Shown here piece by piece: positions 9,158 through 17,955 of a DNA stretch of 64,000 nt. Each line of letters begins with the position of its first letter. Positions within the stretch are counted from its first letter, which is position 1. Made by a program: the position numbers and the translations under genes. The DNA is taken from assembly GCF_033096005.1 (NCBI RefSeq), contig NZ_AP026803.1, forward strand, positions 726,501 to 790,500, read 5' to 3'. Source of the DNA: Lactobacillus xylocopicola (GTDB taxonomy: Bacteria > Bacillota > Bacilli > Lactobacillales > Lactobacillaceae). The notes under the pieces were generated by a model. It did no database searches. It worked only from the letters and a program-made list of their open reading frames with translations, and had not been told where the DNA came from.

Positions 9158-10708
9158 ATGACAAAAATAGTATTTTTAAGTAGCAGTGATATTCATGGCT
9201 ATATTATGCCAACGGATTATCAAAAAAAGGCTGAGTATCATGCAGCCTTGGGCTTAAGTAGGGTTAGCAGCGCGATTAAGGCCGAACGGGCTAAATTTGG
9301 CGCTGAGAATGTTGTAGTAACTGATGCTGGGGATTGTTTGCAGGGATCACCGCTGGCTTCCTACGTCTATTCAACTGAAGATTTGGAGGTTTTAGACCAG
9401 TATACCGATCTTTATAATCTGGTTGGCTATGATGCACGCTGCCTTGGTAACCATGATTTTGATTATGGTCTCAATTTTTTAAAGCATTACCTTAACCGCA
9501 ACCAAGCTCCTTTTTTAAATGATAATATCTTAGATGCCCAATCCAAGCTCCCGGCCCTGGGGCAGAGTTATCAGATACTGGTCAAAAACGGTATTCGGAT
9601 TGGCTTGCTGGGGGTAACCACTGAGAAAGTCCCTGATTGGGAACCAGCGGCCAATGTTGCGGGGCTAAAATTCACCAGCGCTTATGCACAAGTGAAGCAC
9701 TATGCGAAAATTTTGCGCAAGCAAGTGGATGTCTTGGCGGTTATTTACCATGGCGGCTTTGAGGCAGATCCGTTAAGCGGAACTAAAACTGAGCCGGCTA
9801 ACGGTGAGAATGAGGGTTACCGGATTTTGACCGAGTTGCCTGAGGTTGATGTGCTTTTGACCGGTCACCAGCACCGCAAGCTGGCCTTAGTGACAAAGAA
9901 CACAGCAATTGTCCAGCCGGGGTACCGCGGTGAAGCAGTTGGTGAAGTGATTTTGGAAATTGATGATAAGAGTAAAGAAATCCGCTCAAAGACAGCTCGT
10001 CTGCTTGATGTGCACGCTTATCTACCAGACCAAGCCTTGCTTGACCATTGTTCTGAACTTGAGCAAGCTACCCAGTCCTGGCTTGATCAGCCCTTGGCCC
10101 ACTTACCTGAGCCGGCTCCCTTGGGGGATGCCAATCATGCTCGACTGGTAGGAGCCCCATTTATCAACCTCTTACAAGAAATGCAGCTATTTTTTACCCA
10201 AGCAGATGTCTCAGCAACTGCGGTCATGAGCGATACTGCTCCGGGTTTTGATCGGGAAGTGACGATGCGGGACATCTTACTTAATTACCCTTATGCTAAC
10301 CAACTCTGTCTAGTCCGGCTGACTGGTCGTCAACTGCGGGAAATCATTGAATATAGCCTGGCTTTTTTAGAAAAAAATGACCAGGGCGAAGTCACTTTTG
10401 CCCCTCAGTGGCGCAACTTGCTTTTTAACTTCGATGTGTTTTATCCGGTGAACTACCAGGCTGATATTAGTCGACCACCTGGTCACCGCCTTACTCAGTT
10501 AGACTTAGAGGGGAAGCCGCTCGCAGATGAAAAAAACTATCATTTGGCGGTTAATAGCTACCGTGCCCATGGCGGTGGCTTTTATCCTGGATATAGTGCG
10601 GACAAGATTGAAAAAACGGTGGACAAGGATTATGTTCAGATGTTTCAGGAGTTTTTGACGCAGACCAAGGTGGAGGTTGATAGACGTCAGAATTATCGGT
10701 TTAACTAA
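9158..10708 (+). CDS. Bifunctional metallophosphatase / 5'-nucleotidase family protein
   Basis: A 516-residue protein with an N-terminal calcineurin-like metallophosphoesterase domain (SSSDIHGYI, DAGDCLQGS, LGNHDFDYGL, VIYHGG, TGHQHRKL) and a C-terminal 5'-nucleotidase domain (about residues 320-490, with the substrate-loop region FNFDVFYPVNY and VNSYRAHGGGFY). It belongs to the UshA/CpdB/YfkN superfamily that releases phosphate from nucleotides or cyclic nucleotides. Unlike most relatives it has no signal peptide and no sortase motif, so it should act in the cytosol, as proposed for YunD-type proteins. The exact substrate cannot be read from sequence. Confidence 0.85.
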   Translation: MTKIVFLSSSDIHGYIMPTDYQKKAEYHAALGLSRVSSAIKAERAKFGAENVVVTDAGDCLQGSPLASYVYSTEDLEVLDQYTDLYNLVGYDARCLGNHDFDYGLNFLKHYLNRNQAPFLNDNILDAQSKLPALGQSYQILVKNGIRIGLLGVTTEKVPDWEPAANVAGLKFTSAYAQVKHYAKILRKQVDVLAVIYHGGFEADPLSGTKTEPANGENEGYRILTELPEVDVLLTGHQHRKLALVTKNTAIVQPGYRGEAVGEVILEIDDKSKEIRSKTARLLDVHAYLPDQALLDHCSELEQATQSWLDQPLAHLPEPAPLGDANHARLVGAPFINLLQEMQLFFTQADVSATAVMSDTAPGFDREVTMRDILLNYPYANQLCLVRLTGRQLREIIEYSLAFLEKNDQGEVTFAPQWRNLLFNFDVFYPVNYQADISRPPGHRLTQLDLEGKPLADEKNYHLAVNSYRAHGGGFYPGYSADKIEKTVDKDYVQMFQEFLTQTKVEVDRRQNYRFN

Positions 10709-10741
10709 AAAACCATTAGCCAGAAGGCTAATGGTTTTTAA
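10706..10741. terminator. Bidirectional terminator between the nucleotidase and DUF2929 genes
   Basis: Stem AAAACCATTAGCC / GGCTAATGGTTTT with T-rich flanks on both strands, between two convergent genes. Confidence 0.9.
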
Positions 10742-10757
10742 TTTGACGTACTTTAAG

Positions 10758-10964
10758 CTATTTGAGTTTAGAATACTTACTGTTGTCCTTAACAGAACGC
10801 GCAGTGATGGTTGGAACAATTGCTGCAAACAATACCCCAAAGATCACACCGACAATGGCGGCTTCGCCTAGGTTAAAAACATGCTGGGTTAATGGTGCAG
10901 CGATAAAGCCCACGATTAACATGTAAACAACACTCCAAAAGACAGTCACAATATAACGACTCAT
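10758..10964 (-). CDS. Small membrane protein, DUF2929-like (YjzD type)
   Basis: A 68-residue protein starting MSRYIVTVFWSVVYMLIVGF, with two hydrophobic helices (about residues 4-24 and 32-52) and a basic tail (ARSVKDNSKYSKLK). The RYIVT-FW start is what I remember for the DUF2929/YjzD family of Lactobacillales and Bacillales. Its function is unknown. The start is set by a GAAGGAAG binding site; an ATG 18 bases upstream would overlap that site. It is divergent from dnaE, a position commonly seen for this family. Confidence 0.7.
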   Translation of the reverse strand: MSRYIVTVFWSVVYMLIVGFIAAPLTQHVFNLGEAAIVGVIFGVLFAAIVPTITARSVKDNSKYSKLK

Positions 10965-11034
10965 AGCACTTCCTTCTTTCATAGATGAATTTTAGCAAAG
11001 TTTATGCACGTTTTCAAACTAAAAGAGTTGTTTT

Positions 11035-11043
11035 TGTTATACT
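11035..11043 (+). promoter_or_regulatory. Extended -10 promoter candidate for dnaE
   Basis: TGTTATACT (extended -10) ends 26 bases before the dnaE start; the -35 region is weak. Confidence 0.5.
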
Positions 11044-11069
11044 AAATTTAGTGGAAAGGTGGCCTAAAA

Positions 11070-14000
11070 ATGAAAATTGCTGCGCTACAAAATATTAGTT
11101 CGTTTACCTTACTAGAAAGTCCAATTAGAATTAAAGACTTGTTATTGACTGCCAAAAAGCAGGGTTATGAAGCTGTGGGGCTGACTGATGTAAATGTCAC
11201 CTATGGCTTAGTTAACTTTTATGAATTGGCCCAAGAGGTTGGTATAAAGCCACTCTTAGGGATGCAGGTTCGGTTAAATGGACTGATTGACAGTGCGCAT
11301 CGATATGATCTGATTATGCTGGCCAAAACGGATGAGGGTTATCGTAATCTGCTCCGCTTATCTAGTCGCATTAACTTGTTGACCGAAAATGGCACCAATC
11401 AGAAGTTACTGACCATTGAGCAGTTAAGCAAGTACCTAGAATATTTGACAGTAATCACGCCGGCAAACACACACAGTGAATTAGTCAGTTTGCAGGAGCA
11501 AAATGGCAGTCAAGGAAATGACTTCGTCCGCCAGCTGGTTAAGTTAATTCCGCAGTCATCTGCACTCTATCTTGGTGTCTACGGGTCCAGTCAGCCAGCC
11601 AGTTACCTTACTTATGTTCAGGAATTGGCCAAACAGTTTAACCTCCCGCTAGTAAGTGTGGAAGATACCTGCTATTTAAAGCCACAGGAGCAATTTTTGC
11701 AGAAGACGCTGCGCGCTGTTAAAAGTGGTACAGTCATGGAAAATGTTGCTGAATTAGCCAAGCAGAAGGGGTCGCACTATTTGCCTGGGGCGCTAGAAGT
11801 GAGCAGTCGATACCATGATTTAGGCTTAGCTGAAGCAGTTGAAAATACCTGGAAAATTGCCCAGGAATGTAATGCGCAGGTCAATTTTCAAAACCCGGTT
11901 TTACCTAAGTACAAGCAAACTAAATATGCAACTTCTAAGGAGTATCTCACTTTTTTGGCCCAGCGCGGTCTAGCAGAACGGTTCAGTCCGGGCAATGTTC
12001 CAGCGCAGTACCAGCAGCGGCTCGACTACGAGTTAGACGTTATTGATCAAATGGGCTTTAATGATTACTTCTTAATTGTTTGGGATGTCATTAATTATTG
12101 CCACCGTGTTCAGATTGCAACTGGACCAGGAAGGGGATCAGCATGTGGATCATTGGTTTCTTATGCTTTGCAGATTACAGAGGTTGATCCACTGGAATAT
12201 AACCTTTTGTTTGAACGGTTTTTGAATCCAGCGAGACACGAAATGCCTGATATTGATCTGGATATACCTGACAACCAACGTGATGAAGTGATTAAGTATA
12301 TGTTTACCAAGTATGGCTTGGACCATGCAGCCCAAATTCTCACTTTTGGAACGCTTGCCGCCAAGCAGGTTTTGCGTGACACCGGGCGGGTTTTTGGTTT
12401 GACCGAGGTGGAGCTGAGTAAGTGGTCCAAGAGTGTGCCTTTTGCCAAAGGCAAAATTACGCTTGACGAAGCTTATGAGCGTTCCCGCACCATGAAGCTG
12501 TTGGTTGGTTCAGATGACAAGAGTGAGTTGCTGTTTCAGACCGCCAAGAGCTTAGAGGGCCTGCCGCGACATTACTCGATTCATGCGGCAGGTCTGGTGC
12601 TTAGTGACAACTCGATTGCTGCTATTTCGGGTCTCCAAACAGGACAATTGGGCATTCCTGTCACCCAGCAAACTAAAAAATATGTTGAAGCGTTGGGGCT
12701 ACTTAAGATTGACTTCTTGGGTCTGCGTAACTTGACCATCTTGGGCGACACGGAAGAATTGATCCGCAGTCAGGATAAAAAAATTGCGGTTAATCAAATT
12801 CCGCTTAATGATCCTGAAACGATGAAATTGTTTCAAAAAGGTGAGACTGATTTAGTCTTTCAGTTTGAATCAGGTGGAATCAGGGGGGTTTTGCGTGATT
12901 TGCAACCAGATGATTTTGAAGACCTGGTTGCGGTCAATGCTTTATATCGTCCTGGTCCGATGCAAAATATTCAATCGTTCATTGCCCGCAAACATGGCAA
13001 AGAAAAAGTCACATATCCCGATCCGAGCCTAAAAGAGATTTTGGCGCCAACCTATGGAATATTGGTATATCAGGAGCAGGTCATGAAGACCGCCCAAATT
13101 TTAGCTGGATTTTCTCTTGGGGAAGCCGATATTTTACGGCGGGCCATGTCGAAGAAAGACCAGCAGGTCATTGCTCAAGAGCGGGCTAAGTTCATTTCTG
13201 GGGCAGTTGAAAAGGGTCGGCCACGTGAAGTAGCCGAGCGGGTTTATAACTATATTGAACAGTTTGCCAATTATGGGTTTAACCGGTCTCATGCTGTGGC
13301 CTATACCAAAATCGCCTTTTGGTTAGCTTATTTACAGGTACATTATCCAGCTGAATTTTATGCGGCAATGCTAAATTCCAATACTGGTAACCGCCTTAAG
13401 ATTAATGATTATATCATGCGGGCCCAGGGAACGGGGGTCAAGATTTTACCACCAGACATTAACCGTAGTAGTCTCGACTATCAGGTGGGTAATGGACATA
13501 TTCTGGTTAGCTTGCGAGCAATTAAGGGGGTAAGGCTCGACTTTCTAGATCAGATTGTCAAGGTGCGTAAGCAAAAGGCCTTTAGTTCCTTTAGTGACTT
13601 TTTGCGGCGGGTTGATCCCAAGTTCATTCAACCCAAGGTGATCCAAGCGATGATTAAGGCGGGCTGTTTTGACCGAATTGCCAATAACCGCAACGAGTTG
13701 CTGGAAAATAGTCAGGAAATTATTGAGAATGTTGAACTAACTGGACAAAATCTTACCCTTTCAAAAAGTCTGGGCGGTGTGCCGATCAAGCCGGCAAAGC
13801 AGCCTAGCAAGCAAGCGAAAGCAACAATGGAAGAGGAGGCGCTAGGTTTTTCAACAATGACCTCCCCGCTGGTAGCGGTCCAAAAGTATGCCGAGCAGTT
13901 TAATGCTCGGCCGCTTAAGCAGTTTGAAGTTACCGATAGCGGTGTGGCAGTTGGTAAGCTCATGACCCTTAAACTAGTCAAAACCAAAAAGGGTGCAACT

Positions 14001-14198
14001 ATGGCTTTTGGCAGCTTTGTGGACGCGACTGGCAGGGAAGACATCACGATTTTTCCTAATGTTTACGAAAAAAATCAAGAAAATTTACAGGCGGGCAACA
14101 TCTATTTACTAGGAATTAAGGTGCAAAGTGATCGTTTTAATTCCAGTAAGAAACAATTTATTTTGACCAATTTAAAGCTGGTTAAGTTTAAGGATTAG
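11070..14198 (+). CDS. dnaE: DNA polymerase III subunit alpha DnaE
   Basis: This is the second replicative polymerase of Firmicutes, which extends RNA primers before handing over to PolC and takes part in translesion synthesis. The 1042-residue protein has an N-terminal PHP domain, a C-family palm with GPGRGSACGSLVSYAL and the catalytic PDIDLDIPDNQRDE, fingers, and a C-terminal OB-fold (residues about 960-1040). The first PHP motif, which holds an HxH pair in active members, reads AALQNISSFTLLES here, so metal binding and proofreading by this domain are unlikely. GGAAAGGTGG precedes the start. It stands 164 bases before pfkA. Confidence 0.95.
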   Translation: MKIAALQNISSFTLLESPIRIKDLLLTAKKQGYEAVGLTDVNVTYGLVNFYELAQEVGIKPLLGMQVRLNGLIDSAHRYDLIMLAKTDEGYRNLLRLSSRINLLTENGTNQKLLTIEQLSKYLEYLTVITPANTHSELVSLQEQNGSQGNDFVRQLVKLIPQSSALYLGVYGSSQPASYLTYVQELAKQFNLPLVSVEDTCYLKPQEQFLQKTLRAVKSGTVMENVAELAKQKGSHYLPGALEVSSRYHDLGLAEAVENTWKIAQECNAQVNFQNPVLPKYKQTKYATSKEYLTFLAQRGLAERFSPGNVPAQYQQRLDYELDVIDQMGFNDYFLIVWDVINYCHRVQIATGPGRGSACGSLVSYALQITEVDPLEYNLLFERFLNPARHEMPDIDLDIPDNQRDEVIKYMFTKYGLDHAAQILTFGTLAAKQVLRDTGRVFGLTEVELSKWSKSVPFAKGKITLDEAYERSRTMKLLVGSDDKSELLFQTAKSLEGLPRHYSIHAAGLVLSDNSIAAISGLQTGQLGIPVTQQTKKYVEALGLLKIDFLGLRNLTILGDTEELIRSQDKKIAVNQIPLNDPETMKLFQKGETDLVFQFESGGIRGVLRDLQPDDFEDLVAVNALYRPGPMQNIQSFIARKHGKEKVTYPDPSLKEILAPTYGILVYQEQVMKTAQILAGFSLGEADILRRAMSKKDQQVIAQERAKFISGAVEKGRPREVAERVYNYIEQFANYGFNRSHAVAYTKIAFWLAYLQVHYPAEFYAAMLNSNTGNRLKINDYIMRAQGTGVKILPPDINRSSLDYQVGNGHILVSLRAIKGVRLDFLDQIVKVRKQKAFSSFSDFLRRVDPKFIQPKVIQAMIKAGCFDRIANNRNELLENSQEIIENVELTGQNLTLSKSLGGVPIKPAKQPSKQAKATMEEEALGFSTMTSPLVAVQKYAEQFNARPLKQFEVTDSGVAVGKLMTLKLVKTKKGATMAFGSFVDATGREDITIFPNVYEKNQENLQAGNIYLLGIKVQSDRFNSSKKQFILTNLKLVKFKD

Positions 14199-14231
14199 GC
14201 AGTTTTTGCGCAACGGTGAACAAATCACAGC

Positions 14232-14245
14232 TGTTAGCGCTAACA
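14232..14245. promoter_or_regulatory. Catabolite-response element (cre)-like palindrome upstream of pfkA
   Basis: TGTTAGCGCTAACA is a perfect 14-bp palindrome and differs from the CcpA consensus TGWAARCGYTWNCA at one position. Its centre lies about 70 bases upstream of the -10 box of pfkA. From known LAB glycolytic operons, a cre upstream of the promoter suggests activation; that is inference. Confidence 0.6.
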
Positions 14246-14307
14246 TCGAAAAAGACCGGTAAATCGGCAAAATATCTGGTTTTTCAAGAGATTTTTTGCA
14301 GAAAAAA

Positions 14308-14316
14308 TGGTAGAAT
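14308..14316 (+). promoter_or_regulatory. Extended -10 promoter for pfkA-pyk
   Basis: TGGTAGAAT ends 46 bases before the pfkA start. A consensus -35 box is lacking, which would fit an activator-assisted promoter. Confidence 0.5.
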
Positions 14317-14362
14317 TTAAGGGATGTGAGAAATTACACAATAAATCTTGATGAGGTGAATC

Positions 14363-15322
14363 ATGAAACGAATTGGTATTTTAACGAGCGGCGGTGATGC
14401 CCCGGGTATGAATGCAGCCGTTCGGGCGGTCACTAAGACCGCTATTCATAACGGACTCGGCGTCGTTGGTATTCGTTATGGTTATGCGGGCTTAGTTGCA
14501 GGCGACTTTGTCACCTTAACTGCAGAGAACGTTGACCATCTGATAAGTTCGGGCGGTACTTTTCTTTACAGTGCGCGTTACCCTGAATTTGCACAAAAAG
14601 AGGTGCAAGAAAAAGGGGTTGAGCAGTTAAAAAAGCATGACATTGATACCGTAATTGTGATTGGTGGCGATGGTTCCTACCACGGTGCCTTGGCTTTAAC
14701 CCGTTTGGGTATCAACTCAATTGGCTTGCCAGGTACCATTGATAACGACATTCCTTGCACAGATTATACAATTGGCCTTGATACTGCATGTACTACTGCG
14801 ATGCAGGCAATTGACAAGATTCGGGATACGGCAAGTAGCCACCACCGGGTCTTCATCGTTAACGTCATGGGACGCAACTGCGGCGATATTGCTATGCGGG
14901 TTGGTCTTGCCAGCGGTGCAGATGCTATTGTGGTGCCGGAACGGTCTTACGATGTTAAAGAAATTGCCAAGACGCTGCAAAGCGGCTTTGCAGATGGTAA
15001 AGACCATGGTATTATCGTATTGGCAGAGGGTGTCATGGACGCTGCTGATTTCAAGACAGAACTGCTACAGTACGGTGACTTTGATGCGCGCGCAAGTGTT
15101 ATCGGCCATATGCAACGCGGCGGTTCGCCAACTGTGACTGACCGGATTAATGCCACCAAAATGGGCAATTATGCGGTTAAGCTACTCCTTGCTGGCAAGG
15201 GTGGTCTAGCTGTCGGTATGAAAGGTGGTCAGCTTGAAACCCATGATATCCTTGACTTGTTTGAGGAAACTCATGATAGCGAAGAAGCGTTAATCGATAT
15301 AAATGAGGAAATGACTAAGTAA
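14363..15322 (+). CDS. pfkA: ATP-dependent 6-phosphofructokinase
   Basis: PfkA phosphorylates fructose 6-phosphate to fructose 1,6-bisphosphate, the committed glycolytic step. The 319-residue length matches the bacterial ATP-dependent enzyme. Seen are the ATP loop [23 protein letters not shown], the catalytic [16 protein letters not shown] with its TID aspartate, MGR (substrate binding), and GHMQRGGSP near the C-terminus. The start has GAGGTGA upstream. Pyruvate kinase follows 28 bases later, so one operon supplies both ends of lower-glycolysis control. Confidence 0.97.
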   Translation: MKRIGILTSGGDAPGMNAAVRAVTKTAIHNGLGVVGIRYGYAGLVAGDFVTLTAENVDHLISSGGTFLYSARYPEFAQKEVQEKGVEQLKKHDIDTVIVIGGDGSYHGALALTRLGINSIGLPGTIDNDIPCTDYTIGLDTACTTAMQAIDKIRDTASSHHRVFIVNVMGRNCGDIAMRVGLASGADAIVVPERSYDVKEIAKTLQSGFADGKDHGIIVLAEGVMDAADFKTELLQYGDFDARASVIGHMQRGGSPTVTDRINATKMGNYAVKLLLAGKGGLAVGMKGGQLETHDILDLFEETHDSEEALIDINEEMTK

Positions 15323-15350
15323 TAGTCGAATTTGAGGAGATTTTTACATA

Positions 15351-17120
15351 ATGAAAAAAACTAAAATTGTTAGTACGTTAGGGCCAGCTTCAAATGATGT
15401 TAAAACCATTACTGCTTTAGCTAAGGCTGGTGCGAACGTTTTCCGCTTTAACTTTTCACATGGTGACCATGCAGAACACTTGTCAAGAATGAAGATGGTT
15501 CGTCAAGTTGAACAGGAAACTGGTTTAGTGCTGGGTATCTGCTTGGACACCAAGGGCGCAGAAATTAGAACCACTGACCAAGAAGGCGGCAAGTTTACTA
15601 TCAATACTGGTGATGAAATTCGTGTTTCAATGGACGATACTAAGCCGGGTAACAAAGAGATGATCCATGTTACTTACGCTGGTCTGTTTGATGATACTCA
15701 TGTTGGCGGCCACGTTTTAATTGATGATGGCTTAGTTGATTTACTGATTAAGTCAAAAGATGAAGCAAAGCGCGAGTTGGTTTGTGAAGCTCAAAACACT
15801 GGTGTTGTTGGTTCCAAGAAGGGGATTAACGCTCCGGGAGTTGAAATTCGCTTACCTGGAATTACCGACAAGGATGCTGCTGACATTAAATTTGGTCTTG
15901 AGCAAGGAATTAACTTCATCGCTGCTTCATTTGCGCGTAAGGCCCAAGATATTCTCGACATCCGTAAGCTTTGTGAAGACGCTAATTGTGATTATGTAAA
16001 GATTTACCCTAAGATTGAATCCCAAGAAGGAATTGACAACGCCGACGAAATTTTGCAAGTTTCTGACGGTTTAATGGTTGCCCGCGGTGACATGGGCGTG
16101 GAGATTCCATTTATTGATGTTCCGTTTGTTCAGAAGGACTTAATCAAGAAGGCCAATGCACTTGGCAAGCCAGTTATCACTGCAACTCAGATGCTGGACT
16201 CCATGCAGGAAAACCCACGTCCAACGCGTGCGGAAGTTTCTGACGTGGCTAACGCCGTTCTGGATGGTACAGATGCCACCATGCTTTCTGGTGAGTCTGC
16301 CAATGGTCTTTACCCAGTTAAAGCTGTTAAAGCTATGGCAGAAATTGACCAAAGAACTGAGCAAGATTTGCTTAAACGCAACACGCTGGCCCTGCAACGC
16401 TTCGAAGAGTACAAAGGTTCAAACGTAACTGAAGCAATTGGTGAATCAGTTGTGCGGACTGCACAAGAATTAGGTGTGAAGACGATTATCACCGCTACTA
16501 ATTCAGGCTATACCGCCAGAATGATTTCGAAGTACCGTCCTAATGCTGATATCTTAGCCTTGACCTTTGATGAAAAGATTCAACATTCACTTGGTATCAC
16601 TTGGGGTGTTCAACCTCTGCTAACGGAAAAGCCAGCTTCAACTGACGATATGTTTGAAATGGCTGCCAAAGTTGCCAAGGAACAAGGCTATGTGAAAGAT
16701 GGCGACTTGGTTATTATTGTTGCTGGTGTACCAGTAGGTGACTCAGGTACAACTAACCTGATGAAGCTGCAAATTATTGGTAGCAAGTTAGCTCAAGGCT
16801 TGGGCGTTGGTAACGGCTCGGTTGTCGGTAAGACAGTTGTAGTTAACAGCGCTGAAGAAGCAATTAGTAAGGCTAAGGAAGGCGATGTGTTAGTTGCTAA
16901 GACGACTGATCCTGATTACATGCCAGCTATCAAGAAGGCTTCTGGTTTAGTTGTTGAAGCATCAGGTTTGACCTCCCATGCCGCTGTTGTTGGCCTATCT
17001 TTAGGTATTCCAGTTGTAGTCGGCGTAACCGATGCTACTGAAAAGATTGCTGGTGGGTCGACAGTCACAGTTGATGCCCGTCGCGGTGCTATTTATCAAG
17101 GTGAGGTTACCAACCTCTAA
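15351..17120 (+). CDS. pyk: Pyruvate kinase with C-terminal PEP-utilising mobile domain
   Basis: Pyruvate kinase converts phosphoenolpyruvate and ADP to pyruvate and ATP. The 589-residue protein carries the TIM-barrel core (TKIVSTLGPAS, FNFSHGDHAEH, LDTKGAEIRT, KIESQEGI, the signature ending MVARGDMGVE, and ATQMLDSM), the C domain, and the extra C-terminal phosphohistidine-like domain GLVVEASGLTSHAAVVGLSLGIPVV typical of the long Bacillus/Lactobacillus form. It follows pfkA in one operon; GAGGAGA precedes the start. Codon choice looks highly expressed. No clear intrinsic terminator is seen directly after the stop. Confidence 0.97.
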   Translation: MKKTKIVSTLGPASNDVKTITALAKAGANVFRFNFSHGDHAEHLSRMKMVRQVEQETGLVLGICLDTKGAEIRTTDQEGGKFTINTGDEIRVSMDDTKPGNKEMIHVTYAGLFDDTHVGGHVLIDDGLVDLLIKSKDEAKRELVCEAQNTGVVGSKKGINAPGVEIRLPGITDKDAADIKFGLEQGINFIAASFARKAQDILDIRKLCEDANCDYVKIYPKIESQEGIDNADEILQVSDGLMVARGDMGVEIPFIDVPFVQKDLIKKANALGKPVITATQMLDSMQENPRPTRAEVSDVANAVLDGTDATMLSGESANGLYPVKAVKAMAEIDQRTEQDLLKRNTLALQRFEEYKGSNVTEAIGESVVRTAQELGVKTIITATNSGYTARMISKYRPNADILALTFDEKIQHSLGITWGVQPLLTEKPASTDDMFEMAAKVAKEQGYVKDGDLVIIVAGVPVGDSGTTNLMKLQIIGSKLAQGLGVGNGSVVGKTVVVNSAEEAISKAKEGDVLVAKTTDPDYMPAIKKASGLVVEASGLTSHAAVVGLSLGIPVVVGVTDATEKIAGGSTVTVDARRGAIYQGEVTNL

Positions 17121-17149
17121 TCATTACTGGAACCCCAAAATTAAAACAT

Positions 17150-17524
17150 TTTAATAAATTATAGCTGAGGACTAACTCCCGATATTCAAGCGAGGGTTAG
17201 TCCTTTAGTTTGGTCTTGATTCTTTTGGTACTGTAGTAAGTAATATATCTTCTGATTGCTTCTTTCTAGTGCGGTTAAATTCTTGAAACTTTATTCAAAG
17301 CTGTAGAACATTTCCCTTTTTAAGATGCCAAAGAAACCTTCCATCAGTCTGTCATTTAAGGAATTGCCCTTGCGTGAGATGAACTGGTCGGTGCCGTAGT
17401 CTTTAAGCCAGACTTGGAATTTAGAGTCTGTACTGCCAACCCTGTTCCGTGTGAAAGACCCAATCTGATAGTTTTGCCAAAAATTAAAGATACTAATTTT
17501 GTCTTGCTTAGCTAATTTAGTCAT
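17150..17524 (-). pseudogene. IS3-family transposase (OrfB) C-terminal relic
   Basis: The frame ending near 17,291 encodes WLKDYG followed by SRKGNSLNDRLMEGFFGILKREMFY, matching the catalytic-glutamate region of IS3/IS150-type OrfB. Downstream, after a stop, the tail continues in two frames: SFKNLTALE, then EAIRRYITYYSTKRIKTKLKD, then SLEYREL, as in the end of these transposases. Upstream another frame holds HTEQGWQYR, the usual HSDQGWQYQ motif. At least two frameshifts and two stops are present and the N-terminal half is missing, so this is a dead fragment. It lies directly after pyk and marks the left edge of a degraded region. Confidence 0.75.
17167..17207. terminator. Hairpin with terminator-like form downstream of pyk
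   Basis: AGGACTAAC and GTTAGTCCT form a 9-bp stem with a 20-base, partly pairing loop, followed by TTAGTTT. It coincides with the coding end of the IS3 relic, so it may be an insertion-sequence end used as a pyk terminator. Confidence 0.45.
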
Positions 17525-17529
17525 TATAA

Positions 17530-17562
17530 AAACCCCGAAGTTGTCTTAACTCCGGGGTTCAC
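17530..17562 (-). terminator. Strong minus-strand terminator hairpin
   Basis: Read on the minus strand, AACCCCGGAGTT and AACTTCGGGGTT form a 12-bp stem with one mismatch, followed by a run of T. It sits between the ParA relic and the transposase relic. Confidence 0.7.
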
Positions 17563-17565
17563 ATC

Positions 17566-17745
17566 AGTCTCTGCGCGTCTTCTTCATTAAAAGCCTTTGC
17601 TACGAGTTAGTTCAAATAACGTTGTTAAATTGTATTGATGATCTAGGTCAATTAATAAATACTTTATAGCTTTGGCGGGCTAGCCAATCGCGATAGTTGT
17701 AAGTCAATGTTGTCTTACCAACGCCACCTCTAATCGCCTTTCTTT
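17566..17745 (-). pseudogene. ParA/Soj-type ATPase N-terminal relic
   Basis: On the minus strand one frame reads IRGGVGKTTLTYNYRDWLAR and then QSYKVF, a deviant Walker A of ParA-type ATPases with the usual following helix. The next frame continues IDLDHQYNLTTLFELTRSKGF, the Walker A' aspartate region, and a third frame NEEDAQRLM. Two frameshifts therefore split about 60 residues; no start and no C-terminal part remain. Homologues usually partition plasmids or mobile elements, suggesting a plasmid- or phage-derived insertion at this site. Confidence rests on the three consecutive motif blocks in the right order. Confidence 0.6.
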
Positions 17746-17941
17746 ATCTTATATCTATTAATACGCCAATATAATTAAATAAACAAGTAAATTATTTAAT
17801 TATTTATTTTAAAAGAGTAGCAGTAAATCAGCTTAGTACAGCGTTATTGTTCTTGCATAAAATTAAAATAATAATAAATAAAACGATTTACTTTTAAAAG
17901 AAAACATTTTATAATTTAATCAAAATTATAAAATGTTTTTC
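17746..17941. other. AT-rich spacer without recognisable gene
   Basis: About 200 very AT-rich bases between the ParA relic and the thioredoxin pseudogene. The inverted sequence AAAACATTTTATAATTT ... AAATTATAAAATGTTTT (about 17,903-17,940) forms a long AT hairpin just before a strong AAGGAGGC site. I see no coding content. Confidence 0.5.
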
Positions 17942-17955
17942 AAGGAGGCAGTATC

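Noticed and set aside
13712..14047. Antisense open frame in dnaE
   Set aside because: Low-complexity serine/alanine composition created by the codon pattern of the sense strand.
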